Source of the DNA: JAEUMD01 sp050250815
GTDB lineage: Bacteria; Pseudomonadota; Alphaproteobacteria; Rhizobiales; Hyphomicrobiaceae
Direction: 5' to 3'
Assembly: GCA_050250815.1 (NCBI GenBank)
Contig: JBFWNY010000049.1
Span: 1-21,405 of the forward strand
Length of the DNA stretch: 21,405 nucleotides
The notes under the pieces were generated by a model. The model had not been told where the DNA came from, did not search any database, and saw nothing but the letters and a program-made list of their open reading frames with translations. This document shows positions 1 through 7,143 of the stretch, piece after piece. Each line of letters starts with the position of its first letter. Positions within the stretch are counted from its first letter, which is position 1. Position numbers and translations under genes: made by a program.

Positions 1-172
1 GCCAACTCATAGGGTGCAATTTTAGATTGTATATTTGCGAACAGCAAAGGGCCGCGGCAACGGGCCGTATTCGCGACGTTCAAGCGCCATGTCATGGCGT
101 TGCAACACCCGCCTTCGCCTGGGCCCGTCGCGGCTCGGGTTGCTCTTGCGGGCACAGCGAGCACGAGGCTAC

Positions 173-607
173 ATGTCCCCGATGCAATGGATGAGAAAAA
201 GGCACGTGCGAAATCTTGGCGGCAGCCTAGCGCTGGCCCTCACGGTTGTGCATGTCGCGTTCGTGTCCATGCATCTGGCATTGATGGCCTCGATGGCGCT
301 TGCTGGCCAAGCCGGTGCCGCCCAGGGGCGGCTCGGGTTCGTTTTCTGCGCAACGACACGCGCCACAGACCCCGCCGGACAACTCGCCGGCGCGACCTCC
401 GACGAAGACTCACAGCCTGAGACCGCCACGTTCTGTCCGGTCTGTGCGGGAGCGGCAGGCGCGGCCGCGCTGCCACCAGCGCTACTGACGGTTCCGGCAT
501 ACACGGTCCTCGACACGTCCTCCAACGTCGTCCTCGCACCTGCGGTTACCGTGGTTTTCGAGGCTTGGCCGCCAGCCCTCAGCAGGGCACCACCAATTCT
601 CGCCTGA
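173..607 (+). CDS. DUF2946-like small cysteine-containing protein (copper-cluster associated)
   Basis: A 144-residue protein from the ATG at 173; an ACGAGG ribosome-binding site four to five bases upstream favours it over the longer frame opening at 35. Residues 15-50 form an alanine-rich hydrophobic segment (signal peptide or membrane anchor). Visible landmarks are Cys59, a CPVC pair at 88-91 and a C-terminal RAPP motif at 138-141. A CxxC centre with a terminal R-[AG]-P-P motif is what I recall of DUF2946 proteins, which often sit beside copper-transport genes; their function is not established. Here it precedes an outer-membrane protein, PCuAC and SCO1 on the same strand, so a copper-related envelope role is plausible. 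The family call rests on motif resemblance only. Confidence 0.6.
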   Translation: MSPMQWMRKRHVRNLGGSLALALTVVHVAFVSMHLALMASMALAGQAGAAQGRLGFVFCATTRATDPAGQLAGATSDEDSQPETATFCPVCAGAAGAAALPPALLTVPAYTVLDTSSNVVLAPAVTVVFEAWPPALSRAPPILA

Positions 608-702
608 AGACATCGCCGTAAGCATGCCGAACGCTCTGGCGCCGATCGCATCGGTGGGCCCGGCCTCGGCCGATCTGACACGCTTGCTCAGGCACACCCC
701 AT

Positions 703-1872
703 ATGAATCCTCACCGCTTGCAGCGGTGCAGATGCCAAGTGGCATTTGCATACGCACTCAGTCTCGCCGCTGTCGTTGCCGCCACCGCGGCCCGCGCCCA
801 GTCGATGCATAAAGACCCTGGAGCATCCGACACCGACACCATGCACCACGGCATGGCAGGGCACGATCACATGCACGCGCCGCCCGCCGGCGTCATGGGC
901 GCTCACCTGCCCGGCAAGGGCAAGTTCATGCTGATGTACACCCCCATGTTCATGAAGATGGACGGCAGCCGCATCGGCACACGGCGCGTTTCGCCCGAGA
1001 CGATCGTGACGACGATCCCCAATCGCTTCGACATGAACCCCGGCATGCCCGGTGTCCAGCCGCCGACACTGCGCATCGCACCCGAGCAGATGAGCATGGA
1101 GATGCACATGCTGGGCGGGATGGCCGGCATCACCGATAGCATCGCGCTGATGGTCATGACGGCCTACGTCGAGAAGAGCATGACCATGATCACGTTTGCT
1201 GGAATGACGGGCACAAATCGACTGGCACTCACCGAAGGCAGCACCGAGGGGCTAGGCGATACGACCGTCTCTCTCGCGTTTAAGCTCTGGCAGGGGCATG
1301 GCCAGCGCCTCAACGGTGCGCTCGGGCTGTCTGTCCCGACCGGCTCGATCGAGGAAGTGGGCCGCATGACCATGCCCAATGGCATGACGATGCGCATGCG
1401 CTCGGCCTACGGGATGCAGCTCGGCACCGGAACCTACGACCTGATGCCCAGTCTCACCTACCTGGGGCAATCCGGGCCTTTCGGCTGGGGCGCGCAGGTC
1501 AAGGGCCGCATCGCGCTGCAGGACGAGAACGACGAGGGTTACCGCTGGGGCGACTTCTACGAGGTGACTGCCTGGGCGAGCTACAGGATCAACGAAGGGC
1601 TCGCCACCACAGCGCGCCTGGCCGCCAGCACACAAGATGAAATCCACGGACGGGACCCGCGTATCGGCGGCGCATTCCAGGGCACCTACCCGGAGTTCTA
1701 CGGCGGCGAGCGCGTCGAGGCGTATCTCGGCCTCAACGGGCACATGCCGCTGGGCCAGGGCGCGATGGCGCGACTGGGGATCGAGGCCGGCGTACCGCTT
1801 TACCAAAACCTCAATGGCCCTCAGCTCGAGCGAGATTGGTCGCTCGTGCTGACGGGCGGCGTTCACTTCTGA
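703..1872 (+). CDS. Met/His-rich outer-membrane beta-barrel protein ('transporter' family)
   Basis: A 389-residue protein. Residues about 12-33 form a signal peptide ending at ARAQS. The mature N terminus (35-90) is crowded with Met and His (for example MHHGM and HDHMH) and has the G-V-M-G-x-H and MKMDGSRIGT pattern of a widespread uncharacterised envelope family usually annotated only as 'transporter'. The remainder shows alternating strands (GLGDTTVSLAFKL, GTGTYDLMPSLTYLG, WGAQVKGRIAL) and ends in phenylalanine (GGVHF), as expected for a BamA-inserted outer-membrane barrel. About 30 methionines in 389 residues is unusual and many are clustered, which suggests Cu(I) contact. It lies 18 bases upstream of PCuAC. 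The ribosome-binding site is weak (CAGG about 10 bases upstream). Whether it moves copper or another solute is unknown. Confidence 0.75.
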   Translation: MNPHRLQRCRCQVAFAYALSLAAVVAATAARAQSMHKDPGASDTDTMHHGMAGHDHMHAPPAGVMGAHLPGKGKFMLMYTPMFMKMDGSRIGTRRVSPETIVTTIPNRFDMNPGMPGVQPPTLRIAPEQMSMEMHMLGGMAGITDSIALMVMTAYVEKSMTMITFAGMTGTNRLALTEGSTEGLGDTTVSLAFKLWQGHGQRLNGALGLSVPTGSIEEVGRMTMPNGMTMRMRSAYGMQLGTGTYDLMPSLTYLGQSGPFGWGAQVKGRIALQDENDEGYRWGDFYEVTAWASYRINEGLATTARLAASTQDEIHGRDPRIGGAFQGTYPEFYGGERVEAYLGLNGHMPLGQGAMARLGIEAGVPLYQNLNGPQLERDWSLVLTGGVHF

Positions 1873-1890
1873 AACACGAGAGGACTTGCC

Positions 1891-2430
1891 ATGCACGCAA
1901 TGATGACAGCAGCAGTACGGATCGCCGCGGCCGCATCGGTCGCACTCATCGCCGCCGTGGGACCGGCACTGGCCGAATCCGCCACGAAAGCCGGCTCCCT
2001 CACCATCTCCAAGCCTTGGACACGCGCCACGCCGCCCGGCTCCAAAGTGGCCGGCGCATTCATGACCATCACCAACACGGGCAGCGCCCCCGACCGCCTC
2101 GTCGGCGGCACGTCGCCTGTTGCCGGCCACGTCGAGATCCACGAAATGGTGATGGATGGCAACGTCATGAAGATGCGTGGGCTCGGCAATGGCCTCGAGA
2201 TCAAGCCTGGAGAAACGGTTGAACTGAAGCCCGGCGGCTATCACGTAATGCTGTTGGACTTGCGCAACCCGCTCACCGAGGGTACGCCCGTCGCCGGCAC
2301 GCTGAAGTTCGAGAAGGCGGGAGAGATCGCGGTGACCTACGACGTTGCGCCAATCGGCGCGCGAGCGCAGGGCGGCGGCGCATCGAATGCGGACCCGGAT
2401 ATGAAGGCGCACGGACATGGCCACCACTAA
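1891..2430 (+). CDS. PCuAC-family periplasmic copper chaperone
   Basis: A 179-residue protein with a clear ribosome-binding site (GAGAGGA, 1878-1884) six bases before the ATG. A Sec signal peptide (residues 1-29, cleavage near ALAES) leads into a PCuAC cupredoxin-like domain (about 36-152). The Cu(I)-binding set is visible as His84, Met86 and Met95 followed by His118 and Met120, close to the family pattern H-x10-M-x21-H-x-M. The family binds Cu(I) in the periplasm and delivers it, together with SCO proteins, to the CuA or CuB sites of cytochrome oxidases. A C-terminal HGHGHH tail (174-179) may add a metal site. Its 3' end overlaps the SCO1 gene by 14 bases, which fits co-translation and a shared job. 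Confidence 0.92.
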   Translation: MHAMMTAAVRIAAAASVALIAAVGPALAESATKAGSLTISKPWTRATPPGSKVAGAFMTITNTGSAPDRLVGGTSPVAGHVEIHEMVMDGNVMKMRGLGNGLEIKPGETVELKPGGYHVMLLDLRNPLTEGTPVAGTLKFEKAGEIAVTYDVAPIGARAQGGGASNADPDMKAHGHGHH

Positions 2431-3040
2431 TCCCTTGCGCCGAGTGCGGCTCGTCCTGTGGGGCGTGGCCGCACTCGCTGTCCTCGTCGGCGGCGCGCTG
2501 TTGCTGGGCGAGGCGCAACGCGCACAACGAGCGGGCCTTGGCATGCCCGCCGCTGCCGGCGTCGGCGGGCCGTTCGTGCTGACCCGCAGCGACGGCTCGC
2601 GGTTCGACAGCAAGGCGCTGGTAGGAAAGCCTTACGCGATGTTCTTCGGCTTCACGCACTGCCCGGATATCTGCCCGACGACGCTGATGGAGATGACCAA
2701 TCATCTGGCGAGCCTGGGCACACGCGCTGGCGACCTCAACGTGCTGTTCGTCACCGTCGACCCTGCACGCGACACGCCAGAGCACCTCAAGCTCTACCTT
2801 TCGGCGTTCGACAAGCGCATCATCGGGCTGACCGGCACGAACGACGAGATCAAAGCGGTAACCAAAGCCTACCGCGCCTACGCTGAGAAGGTGCCTTCTG
2901 CCGACGGCACGAGCTACACGATGAACCATACCGCCTCGGTCTATCTCATGGACCGCGCCGGCCGCCTCGTTTCGACCTTGTCGTTCGAGGAGCCGGAAAC
3001 GAGCCGCCAGAAGAAGATCGACAACCTGTTGGCGAGATAG
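2417..3040 (+). CDS. SCO1/SenC/PrrC-family copper chaperone (thioredoxin fold)
   Basis: A 207-residue protein. A single N-terminal transmembrane anchor (about residues 11-31) places the thioredoxin-like domain in the periplasm. The copper ligands of the family are all present: the CPDICP motif (Cys82, Cys86) and His171 in MNHTA; VDPARDTPEHL (114-124) is also characteristic. SCO proteins metallate or reduce the CuA centre of cytochrome c oxidase subunit II and can also act in copper sensing or thiol reduction. The start lies inside the PCuAC gene in another frame with GAAGG nine bases upstream, giving a translationally coupled pair. No oxidase subunit gene is in this window, so the target must be encoded elsewhere. 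Confidence 0.93.
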   Translation: MATTNPLRRVRLVLWGVAALAVLVGGALLLGEAQRAQRAGLGMPAAAGVGGPFVLTRSDGSRFDSKALVGKPYAMFFGFTHCPDICPTTLMEMTNHLASLGTRAGDLNVLFVTVDPARDTPEHLKLYLSAFDKRIIGLTGTNDEIKAVTKAYRAYAEKVPSADGTSYTMNHTASVYLMDRAGRLVSTLSFEEPETSRQKKIDNLLAR

Positions 3041-3115
3041 CGACTGGCCGCTCGTGTTGCGTTGAGGCCGTAGGATCCACGCTCTTGCACGTGGACCGCG
3101 GCGGCGATAGCGTCG

Positions 3116-3138
3116 CGCGCCCCGGACCGCGGGGCGCG
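3116..3138. other. GC-rich inverted repeat between sco1 and the DUF486 gene
   Basis: A perfect nine-base stem CGCGCCCCG (3116-3124) pairs with CGGGGCGCG (3130-3138) across a five-base loop. Only two T residues follow, so it is not a typical intrinsic terminator on the plus strand. It ends 17 bases before the ATG of the next gene and could weaken read-through from the copper cluster or limit translation initiation. A weaker six-base stem (TCCACG/CGTGGA) lies just upstream at about 3075-3094. Confidence 0.45.
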
Positions 3139-3155
3139 TTGCGCGAGCCGCTCTG

Positions 3156-3512
3156 ATGCCCCAATCCCTGGCCCCCTACGTCCTGCCGGTCGTGCTGCTT
3201 GTCCTGTCGAACGTCTTCATGACGTTCGCCTGGTACGGGCACCTCAAGTTCACGACCAAGCCACTTGCGCTGGTGATCCTGGCAAGCTGGGGCATCGCAT
3301 TCATCGAGTATTGCCTAGCGGTCCCGGCCAACCGCATCGGCCATCAGGTCTATTCAACGGCGGAACTCAAGACGATGCAGGAGGTCATCACCTTCATCGT
3401 CTTCGCGGTCTTCTCGATCTATGTCCTGAAAGAGCCGGTCACGCTCAATCACGCAGTTGGCTTCTCGCTCATCGCGCTCGGCGCATTCTTCGTGTTCAAG
3501 GCGCCGCTGTAG
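3156..3512 (+). CDS. DMT-superfamily small membrane protein (DUF486)
   Basis: A 118-residue integral membrane protein with four hydrophobic segments (about 7-28, 35-52, 75-92 and 97-115). The pattern W-Y-G-H-L-K-F, I-E-Y-x-L-A-V-P-A-N-R-I-G and LKTMQEVITF near the middle is distinctive of DUF486, a small family in the drug/metabolite transporter superfamily with no assigned substrate. The length is typical, so this looks like a complete gene. It follows sco1 by 115 bases, including a GC-rich hairpin, and converges on the SDR gene 15 bases downstream, so it is probably not tightly linked to either. Confidence 0.85.
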   Translation: MPQSLAPYVLPVVLLVLSNVFMTFAWYGHLKFTTKPLALVILASWGIAFIEYCLAVPANRIGHQVYSTAELKTMQEVITFIVFAVFSIYVLKEPVTLNHAVGFSLIALGAFFVFKAPL

Positions 3513-3527
3513 CCCGGCTGCAGCGAT

Positions 3528-4277
3528 TCAAATGCAACGGCCTCCATCCACCTCGATGGCGACGCCGGTGATGAAATTCGAGCTGTCCTCGGCCAGGAAT
3601 ACCGCCGCATTGGCTATGTCCTCAGGCCGCGACATGCGCCCCAGCGGAATGCCGGCAATGAACTTGGCGCGGTTCTCCGGCGTATCCGGCTGTCCCATGA
3701 AGTGCTCGAGCAAGCCTGTCTCGCCGATCACCGGATTGATGGCGTTGACGCGAATGCGCCGGGGCGCCAGCTCCGCAGCCATCGACTTGGTCAGCGTGAT
3801 GACCGCACCCTTCGACCCGTTGTACCACGTGAGCCCCGGCCGCGGACGCACGCCGGCGGTGGACGCCGTATTGATGATGACACCGCCGCCGGCCGCCTCC
3901 ATCACTGGAACGACGGCGAGCGTCGTTAGGTAGATGGACTTCACGTTGACCGCGTAGATCCGGTCGAAGTCCTGCTCGCTCACGGTCATGAGCGACTGGT
4001 TCCGGTGCGTAAAGCCCGCGTTGTTGACCAGAATATCGACGCCGCCGAACACCTCGCGCGCCGTACCGATCATGGCCTCGACGTCGTCCTTGCGTGTGAC
4101 GTCCGTATGGGTGGCAACGGCGTTGTATTCGAGCCCGCGGACGAGGGCGAGCGCACCGTCTACGTCGAGATCGGCGACGACCACGCGCGCGCCCTCGCGA
4201 TGATAGGCCTCGACAATGCCACGGCCGAAGCCAGAGGCCCCGCCAGTGACGACCGCGACCTTGCCGTCGAGACGCAT
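3528..4277 (-). CDS. SDR-family NAD(P)-dependent oxidoreductase
   Basis: A 249-residue classical short-chain dehydrogenase/reductase. The cofactor motif TGGASGFG is at residues 11-18, NNAG at 85-88, and the catalytic triad is Ser139, Tyr152 and Lys156 (Y-N-G-S-K). Asp36 at the end of beta-strand 2 favours NAD(H) over NADP(H). The C terminus ITGVAIEVDGG is the usual final strand. The substrate cannot be read from the sequence; such proteins are often annotated as glucose 1-dehydrogenase or 3-oxoacyl-ACP reductase without evidence. It starts 24 bases after the pheA stop on the same strand, so it may be co-transcribed with pheA and kdsB without sharing a pathway. Confidence 0.88.
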   Translation of the reverse strand: MRLDGKVAVVTGGASGFGRGIVEAYHREGARVVVADLDVDGALALVRGLEYNAVATHTDVTRKDDVEAMIGTAREVFGGVDILVNNAGFTHRNQSLMTVSEQDFDRIYAVNVKSIYLTTLAVVPVMEAAGGGVIINTASTAGVRPRPGLTWYNGSKGAVITLTKSMAAELAPRRIRVNAINPVIGETGLLEHFMGQPDTPENRAKFIAGIPLGRMSRPEDIANAAVFLAEDSSNFITGVAIEVDGGRCI

Positions 4278-4301
4278 GGGCGAGCCTCCAGTGGCGCGCC
4301 T

Positions 4302-5207
4302 TCAGGCGCGAATGTTGTCGCGCGTCGGCATCGTGCCGGTAGCGCGTTCCGCGGCCAGACGCCGGTATGGGCTTGCCTTGTAGGTCCCCAGAATCCTGAC
4401 CTCGGACGAGAAATAGTCGAGCTCGCTCAGCGCAAGATGCACCAGATGATCGGCCGGATGCCCGTCGATGTCGGCAAAGAACATCGTGGCGTTGAACGTG
4501 CCTTCGGTCTGGTAGCTCTCGAGCTTGGTCATGTTGACGCCGTTGGTGGCGAACCCGCCCAGCGCCTTGTAGAGCGCGGCCGGCACGTTGCGCACCCGGA
4601 ACAGGAACGTCGTCACGACAGGGCTCTCATCGGGCTCCGCGTCGTCAGGCTCGTCCGCCAGCACAACGAAACGGGTCGTGTTGTGCTCCTCGTCCTCGAC
4701 ATCGGTCTTGAGAATCGTGAGCCCATAGATCTCGGCAGCCAGGCGCGAGGCGAGTGCGGCAATCGACATATCGCTGCTCTCGCTCACCATGCGCGCGGAA
4801 CCTGCCGTGTCCGCTTCCGGAACCGGCTTCAGGCCCAGCGTGCGCAGCGTGTTGCGGCACTGACCGAGCGCCTGGGTGTGGCTCATGACACGCTTGATCG
4901 TACCGAGCGAAGCGCCGGGCAAGGCCATCAACTGATGGTGCACGGGCAGGAAATGCTCACCGACAATGTAGAGCTTGGAGTCGGGAAGAAGGTGGTGAAT
5001 GTCGGCAACGCGACCGGCGACCGAGTTCTCGATCGGGATCATGGCGTAGCGCACATCGCCCGATTTGACGGCGGCGAGCGCGTCCTCGAACGTCGCATAC
5101 GCGACCGGCTCGAGATCGGGATGGGCCTCGCGGCAGGCGATATGCGAATTGGCTCCGGGCTCGCCTTGGTAGGCGATGCGCTGGGGATTGTCGGACGGCG
5201 TGGTCAT
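4302..5207 (-). CDS. pheA: Prephenate dehydratase (monofunctional, with ACT domain)
   Basis: The enzyme converts prephenate to phenylpyruvate in phenylalanine synthesis in the cytoplasm. From the ATG at 5207 it is 301 residues; the frame is open to 5396, but that would overlap kdsB and add a non-conserved leader (an alternative ATG is at 5258). The catalytic domain covers about residues 10-183, with IAYQGEPGANS (11-21), PIENSVAGRV (58-67) and the signature NTTRF (176-180). An ACT regulatory domain follows (about 198-276). The phenylalanine-binding ESRP motif is replaced by ESYQ (230-233), which I recall as common in alphaproteobacterial homologues. It lacks a chorismate mutase domain, so that enzyme must be separate. 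It follows kdsB by about 109 bases. Confidence 0.92.
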   Translation of the reverse strand: MTTPSDNPQRIAYQGEPGANSHIACREAHPDLEPVAYATFEDALAAVKSGDVRYAMIPIENSVAGRVADIHHLLPDSKLYIVGEHFLPVHHQLMALPGASLGTIKRVMSHTQALGQCRNTLRTLGLKPVPEADTAGSARMVSESSDMSIAALASRLAAEIYGLTILKTDVEDEEHNTTRFVVLADEPDDAEPDESPVVTTFLFRVRNVPAALYKALGGFATNGVNMTKLESYQTEGTFNATMFFADIDGHPADHLVHLALSELDYFSSEVRILGTYKASPYRRLAAERATGTMPTRDNIRA

Positions 5208-5316
5208 GGGCAGGTGGCGGCTCAGAACGGCGTTGCGGCTCGGCGTAGGCCGGCCCATCGCGGGTTGGTCGGGGATCGCGTCGGGGCGACGGAGAACGGC
5301 GGACCGGAACCAGCCG

Positions 5317-6060
5317 TCAGCTGACGCGAGGAGGGATGAGGGCGCGCGCCCGCTCAAGGTCGGCGGGAGTATCGACACCCAACGGAACAGTGTCAACGAT
5401 GGTCACGTCGATGCGCATGCCGTCCTCAAGCGCTCTTAGCTGCTCGAGGCGCTCGCGCGTCTCGAGGTAAGATGGCCTGAGGTAGACGAAGCGCTCTAGC
5501 GCCGTGCGGCGGTACGCGTAGATGCCGATGTGATGGTAGAGCGGCCCCTCCCCATGCGGAGCGGTGGCACGTGTGAAATAGAGAGCGCGCAGTCGGCCGG
5601 GGGTAGCCAGCGGCGTGCCGACGACCTTGACGACGTTGGGATTGGCACGCTCCTCCGCCTGGGTGATTTCCGAGGCGATGGTGGAGATGTGAGGGCCCTT
5701 CTCCATCAGCGGCGAGAGGCAGTCGGAAATGAGACGCGGCTCCAGCGTCGGGAGATCACCCTGAAGATTGATCACGAACTCCGTGTCGATGTCCGGATCG
5801 ACCTTGTTGACGGCCTCCAGCACCCGATCGGACCCCGATGCGTGGTCCGAGCGCGTCATGACCGCCTCGCCGCCCATCGCACGCACCGCGTCGAAGATCT
5901 CGCTCGCATCGGTTGCAACCACCACACGGCCCATCTCGGCGGCCATGGCGCGGCGCCACACGTGGACGATCATCGGCTCGCCGTGAATATCCGCCATCGG
6001 CTTGCCGGGCAGCCGGCTCGCCTGCATTCGGGCGGGGATAACGATGAGAATGGGTTGCAT
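5317..6060 (-). CDS. kdsB: 3-deoxy-manno-octulosonate cytidylyltransferase (CMP-Kdo synthetase)
   Basis: A 247-residue cytoplasmic enzyme that joins Kdo to CMP for inner-core lipopolysaccharide assembly. The N terminus IVIPARMQASRLPGKPM (6-22) is the nucleotide-binding signature; other family landmarks are VVVATD, the RSDHASGSDR block (70-79), INLQGDLP and the YHHIGIYAYRR segment. The start chosen is the ATG at 6060, immediately before the conserved first strand; the in-frame extension to 6174 has no conserved sequence. Divergent from cycM and upstream of pheA, an arrangement I associate with several Hyphomicrobiales. Identification is firm. Confidence 0.93.
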   Translation of the reverse strand: MQPILIVIPARMQASRLPGKPMADIHGEPMIVHVWRRAMAAEMGRVVVATDASEIFDAVRAMGGEAVMTRSDHASGSDRVLEAVNKVDPDIDTEFVINLQGDLPTLEPRLISDCLSPLMEKGPHISTIASEITQAEERANPNVVKVVGTPLATPGRLRALYFTRATAPHGEGPLYHHIGIYAYRRTALERFVYLRPSYLETRERLEQLRALEDGMRIDVTIVDTVPLGVDTPADLERARALIPPRVS

Positions 6061-6168
6061 GGACGTCCTGGTCGACTTCGGCGGACCACAGGTCGGTGAG
6101 GTGCGGCGGCCGGCCTTCGGTGACAATTGGTCTCGGCCCGGGCGCATGTAGAACGTACCGAAGTCTTG

Positions 6169-6196
6169 TTGCAAGCGAAGTGCAAATTCCTATAGT
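6169..6196 (+). promoter_or_regulatory. Candidate sigma70-type promoter for cycM
   Basis: TTGCAA (6169-6174) is followed after 16 bases by TATAGT (6191-6196), matching the -35/-10 consensus at four of six and five of six positions. Transcription would begin near 6203 and leave a GC-rich leader of about 140 bases before cycM. The TTGCAA hexamer is self-complementary, so it could also contribute to a divergent kdsB promoter, though no good -10 follows on the minus strand. Confidence 0.4.
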
Positions 6197-6279
6197 CGGC
6201 CGCGGTTTTCTTGCCGCCGGCGGAGGCGCCTGCGCCGCCTCGGCTGCCAGGCGGGGCGGCCGCGGCCACAGGAGGCAAC

Positions 6280-6293
6280 CCTGCGGCCGCAGG
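6280..6293. repeat. 14-base perfect palindrome in the cycM leader
   Basis: CCTGCGGCCGCAGG is a perfect palindrome located 50 bases before the cycM start, inside a stretch rich in GGCGGCC-like blocks (6205-6300). It could be a regulator site or simply a product of the high GC content; nothing else in the sequence decides between these. Confidence 0.3.
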
Positions 6294-6331
6294 AGGGTGG
6301 CTTGCCGGCTGCTCTAGGCGCTTGCTGGAAT

Positions 6332-6337
6332 GCGAGG
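6332..6337 (+). promoter_or_regulatory. Ribosome-binding site deciding the cycM start
   Basis: GCGAGG lies directly against an in-frame ATG at 6338, which is too close to serve it, and six bases before the ATG at 6344. This supports the MMDSFEF start rather than MSMMDSFEF or the upstream ATG at 6302. Confidence 0.55.
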
Positions 6338-6343
6338 ATGAGC

Positions 6344-6877
6344 ATGATGGATTCATTCGAGTTCACGAAGATCGCGGCAGCCGTGCTGACCGCGATGCTG
6401 TTCGCTTTCGGTCTGAAGACGGCCGTCGAAATTGGCACATCCGGACACGGAGGTGGGCACGAGGCCGCCGGCTATACCCTTCCGGTCAAGGAAGGCGGGG
6501 GTGGGCACACCGCGGCCGCAGCAGCTCCGGCGGCGTTCGATGCGGCCAAGGTCGTGGCAGCCGCGGCAAGTGCCAGCGCCGATGCAGGTGTTGGCGTCTT
6601 CAAGAAGTGCGCGTCGTGCCACACGACTGAGAGTGGCGGGGCCAACAAGACCGGCCCTAACCTGCATGGCATCGTGGGCCGCGGGGTCGCCTCGGTCGCA
6701 GGGTTCGGCTATTCGGACGCCATGAAGGCCAAGGGCGGCGCCTGGACGCCTGAGGCGCTGGCCGCGTTCCTCCACGATCCCAAGGGCGTCGTAAAGGGGA
6801 CCAAGATGTCGTTCGGCGGCGTTGCCGACGAAGGTGATCTGGCTGGCCTGCTCGCCTACCTCACGTCGCTGAAGTGA
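6344..6877 (+). CDS. cycM: Membrane-anchored class I cytochrome c (CycM-type)
   Basis: A 177-residue protein. It begins MDSFEFTKI and has an uncleaved N-terminal transmembrane anchor (about residues 7-28), then an Ala/Gly/His-rich linker (30-80) and a class I cytochrome c domain. Haem attaches through CASCH (89-93; His93 is the proximal ligand) and Met155 in TKMSF is the likely distal ligand. The MDSFE(F/L)-K start and anchored mitochondrial-type domain match CycM/cytochrome c552 of rhizobia, which carries electrons from the bc1 complex to an aa3-type oxidase at the periplasmic face. It is preceded by a candidate promoter and followed by a strong terminator, so it is probably monocistronic. 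Confidence 0.9.
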   Translation: MMDSFEFTKIAAAVLTAMLFAFGLKTAVEIGTSGHGGGHEAAGYTLPVKEGGGGHTAAAAAPAAFDAAKVVAAAASASADAGVGVFKKCASCHTTESGGANKTGPNLHGIVGRGVASVAGFGYSDAMKAKGGAWTPEALAAFLHDPKGVVKGTKMSFGGVADEGDLAGLLAYLTSLK

Positions 6878-6928
6878 CCGCGCTGGCTGGCTTGCCGCCG
6901 GGCCACCAACGACTGCGTATCTCGGAAC

Positions 6929-6962
6929 GGCCCGCCAACTTACTGGCGGGCCTTTCTTTTCT
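6929..6962 (+). terminator. Intrinsic terminator downstream of cycM
   Basis: A perfect nine-base stem GGCCCGCCA (6929-6937) and TGGCGGGCC (6944-6952) with a six-base loop is followed by TTTCTTTTC. This is a textbook rho-independent terminator for cycM, 52 bases past its stop codon, and it isolates the gene from the yej operon. Confidence 0.92.
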
Positions 6963-7143
6963 TGCTCACGACCCAAGCCTCCCTGAAGACCTGAAGCCCT
7001 TCGGATGGCGCGCTGGCCGTCACCATCCCCGCTTAGCCACCCACCTTGCCAAAACTTAACTTCCGGTCGCCCAAATGCTCCTTTAGGCCCGTTCTAAGGT
7101 GTAAGCCTCGCCCGTGGTCACGAAATTCGGAGAAGAGCGCCCC

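Noticed and set aside
20..40. AT-rich stretch with TATATT that could be a promoter -10 for the first gene
   Set aside because: No acceptable -35 element at the right distance, and the region is cut by the window edge.
1252..2613. Minus-strand open frame (453 codons) opposite the barrel, PCuAC and SCO1 genes
   Set aside because: It spans three real genes on the other strand and its composition is that of a reverse-frame artefact.
4005..5324. Long plus-strand open frame (439 codons) opposite the SDR and pheA genes
   Set aside because: It lies antisense to two firmly identified genes, is Arg/His/Gly-rich without domain motifs, and is a typical GC-rich shadow frame.
6211..6630. Plus-strand open frame over the cycM leader and 5' part of cycM
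   Set aside because: It runs out of frame through the haem domain and has no ribosome-binding site or recognisable motif.
7040..7143. Possible yej operon promoter (TTGCCA at 7046 or TTAACT at 7056)
   Set aside because: No -10-like hexamer at 16-18 bases from either, so I cannot support a promoter call although one must exist nearby.
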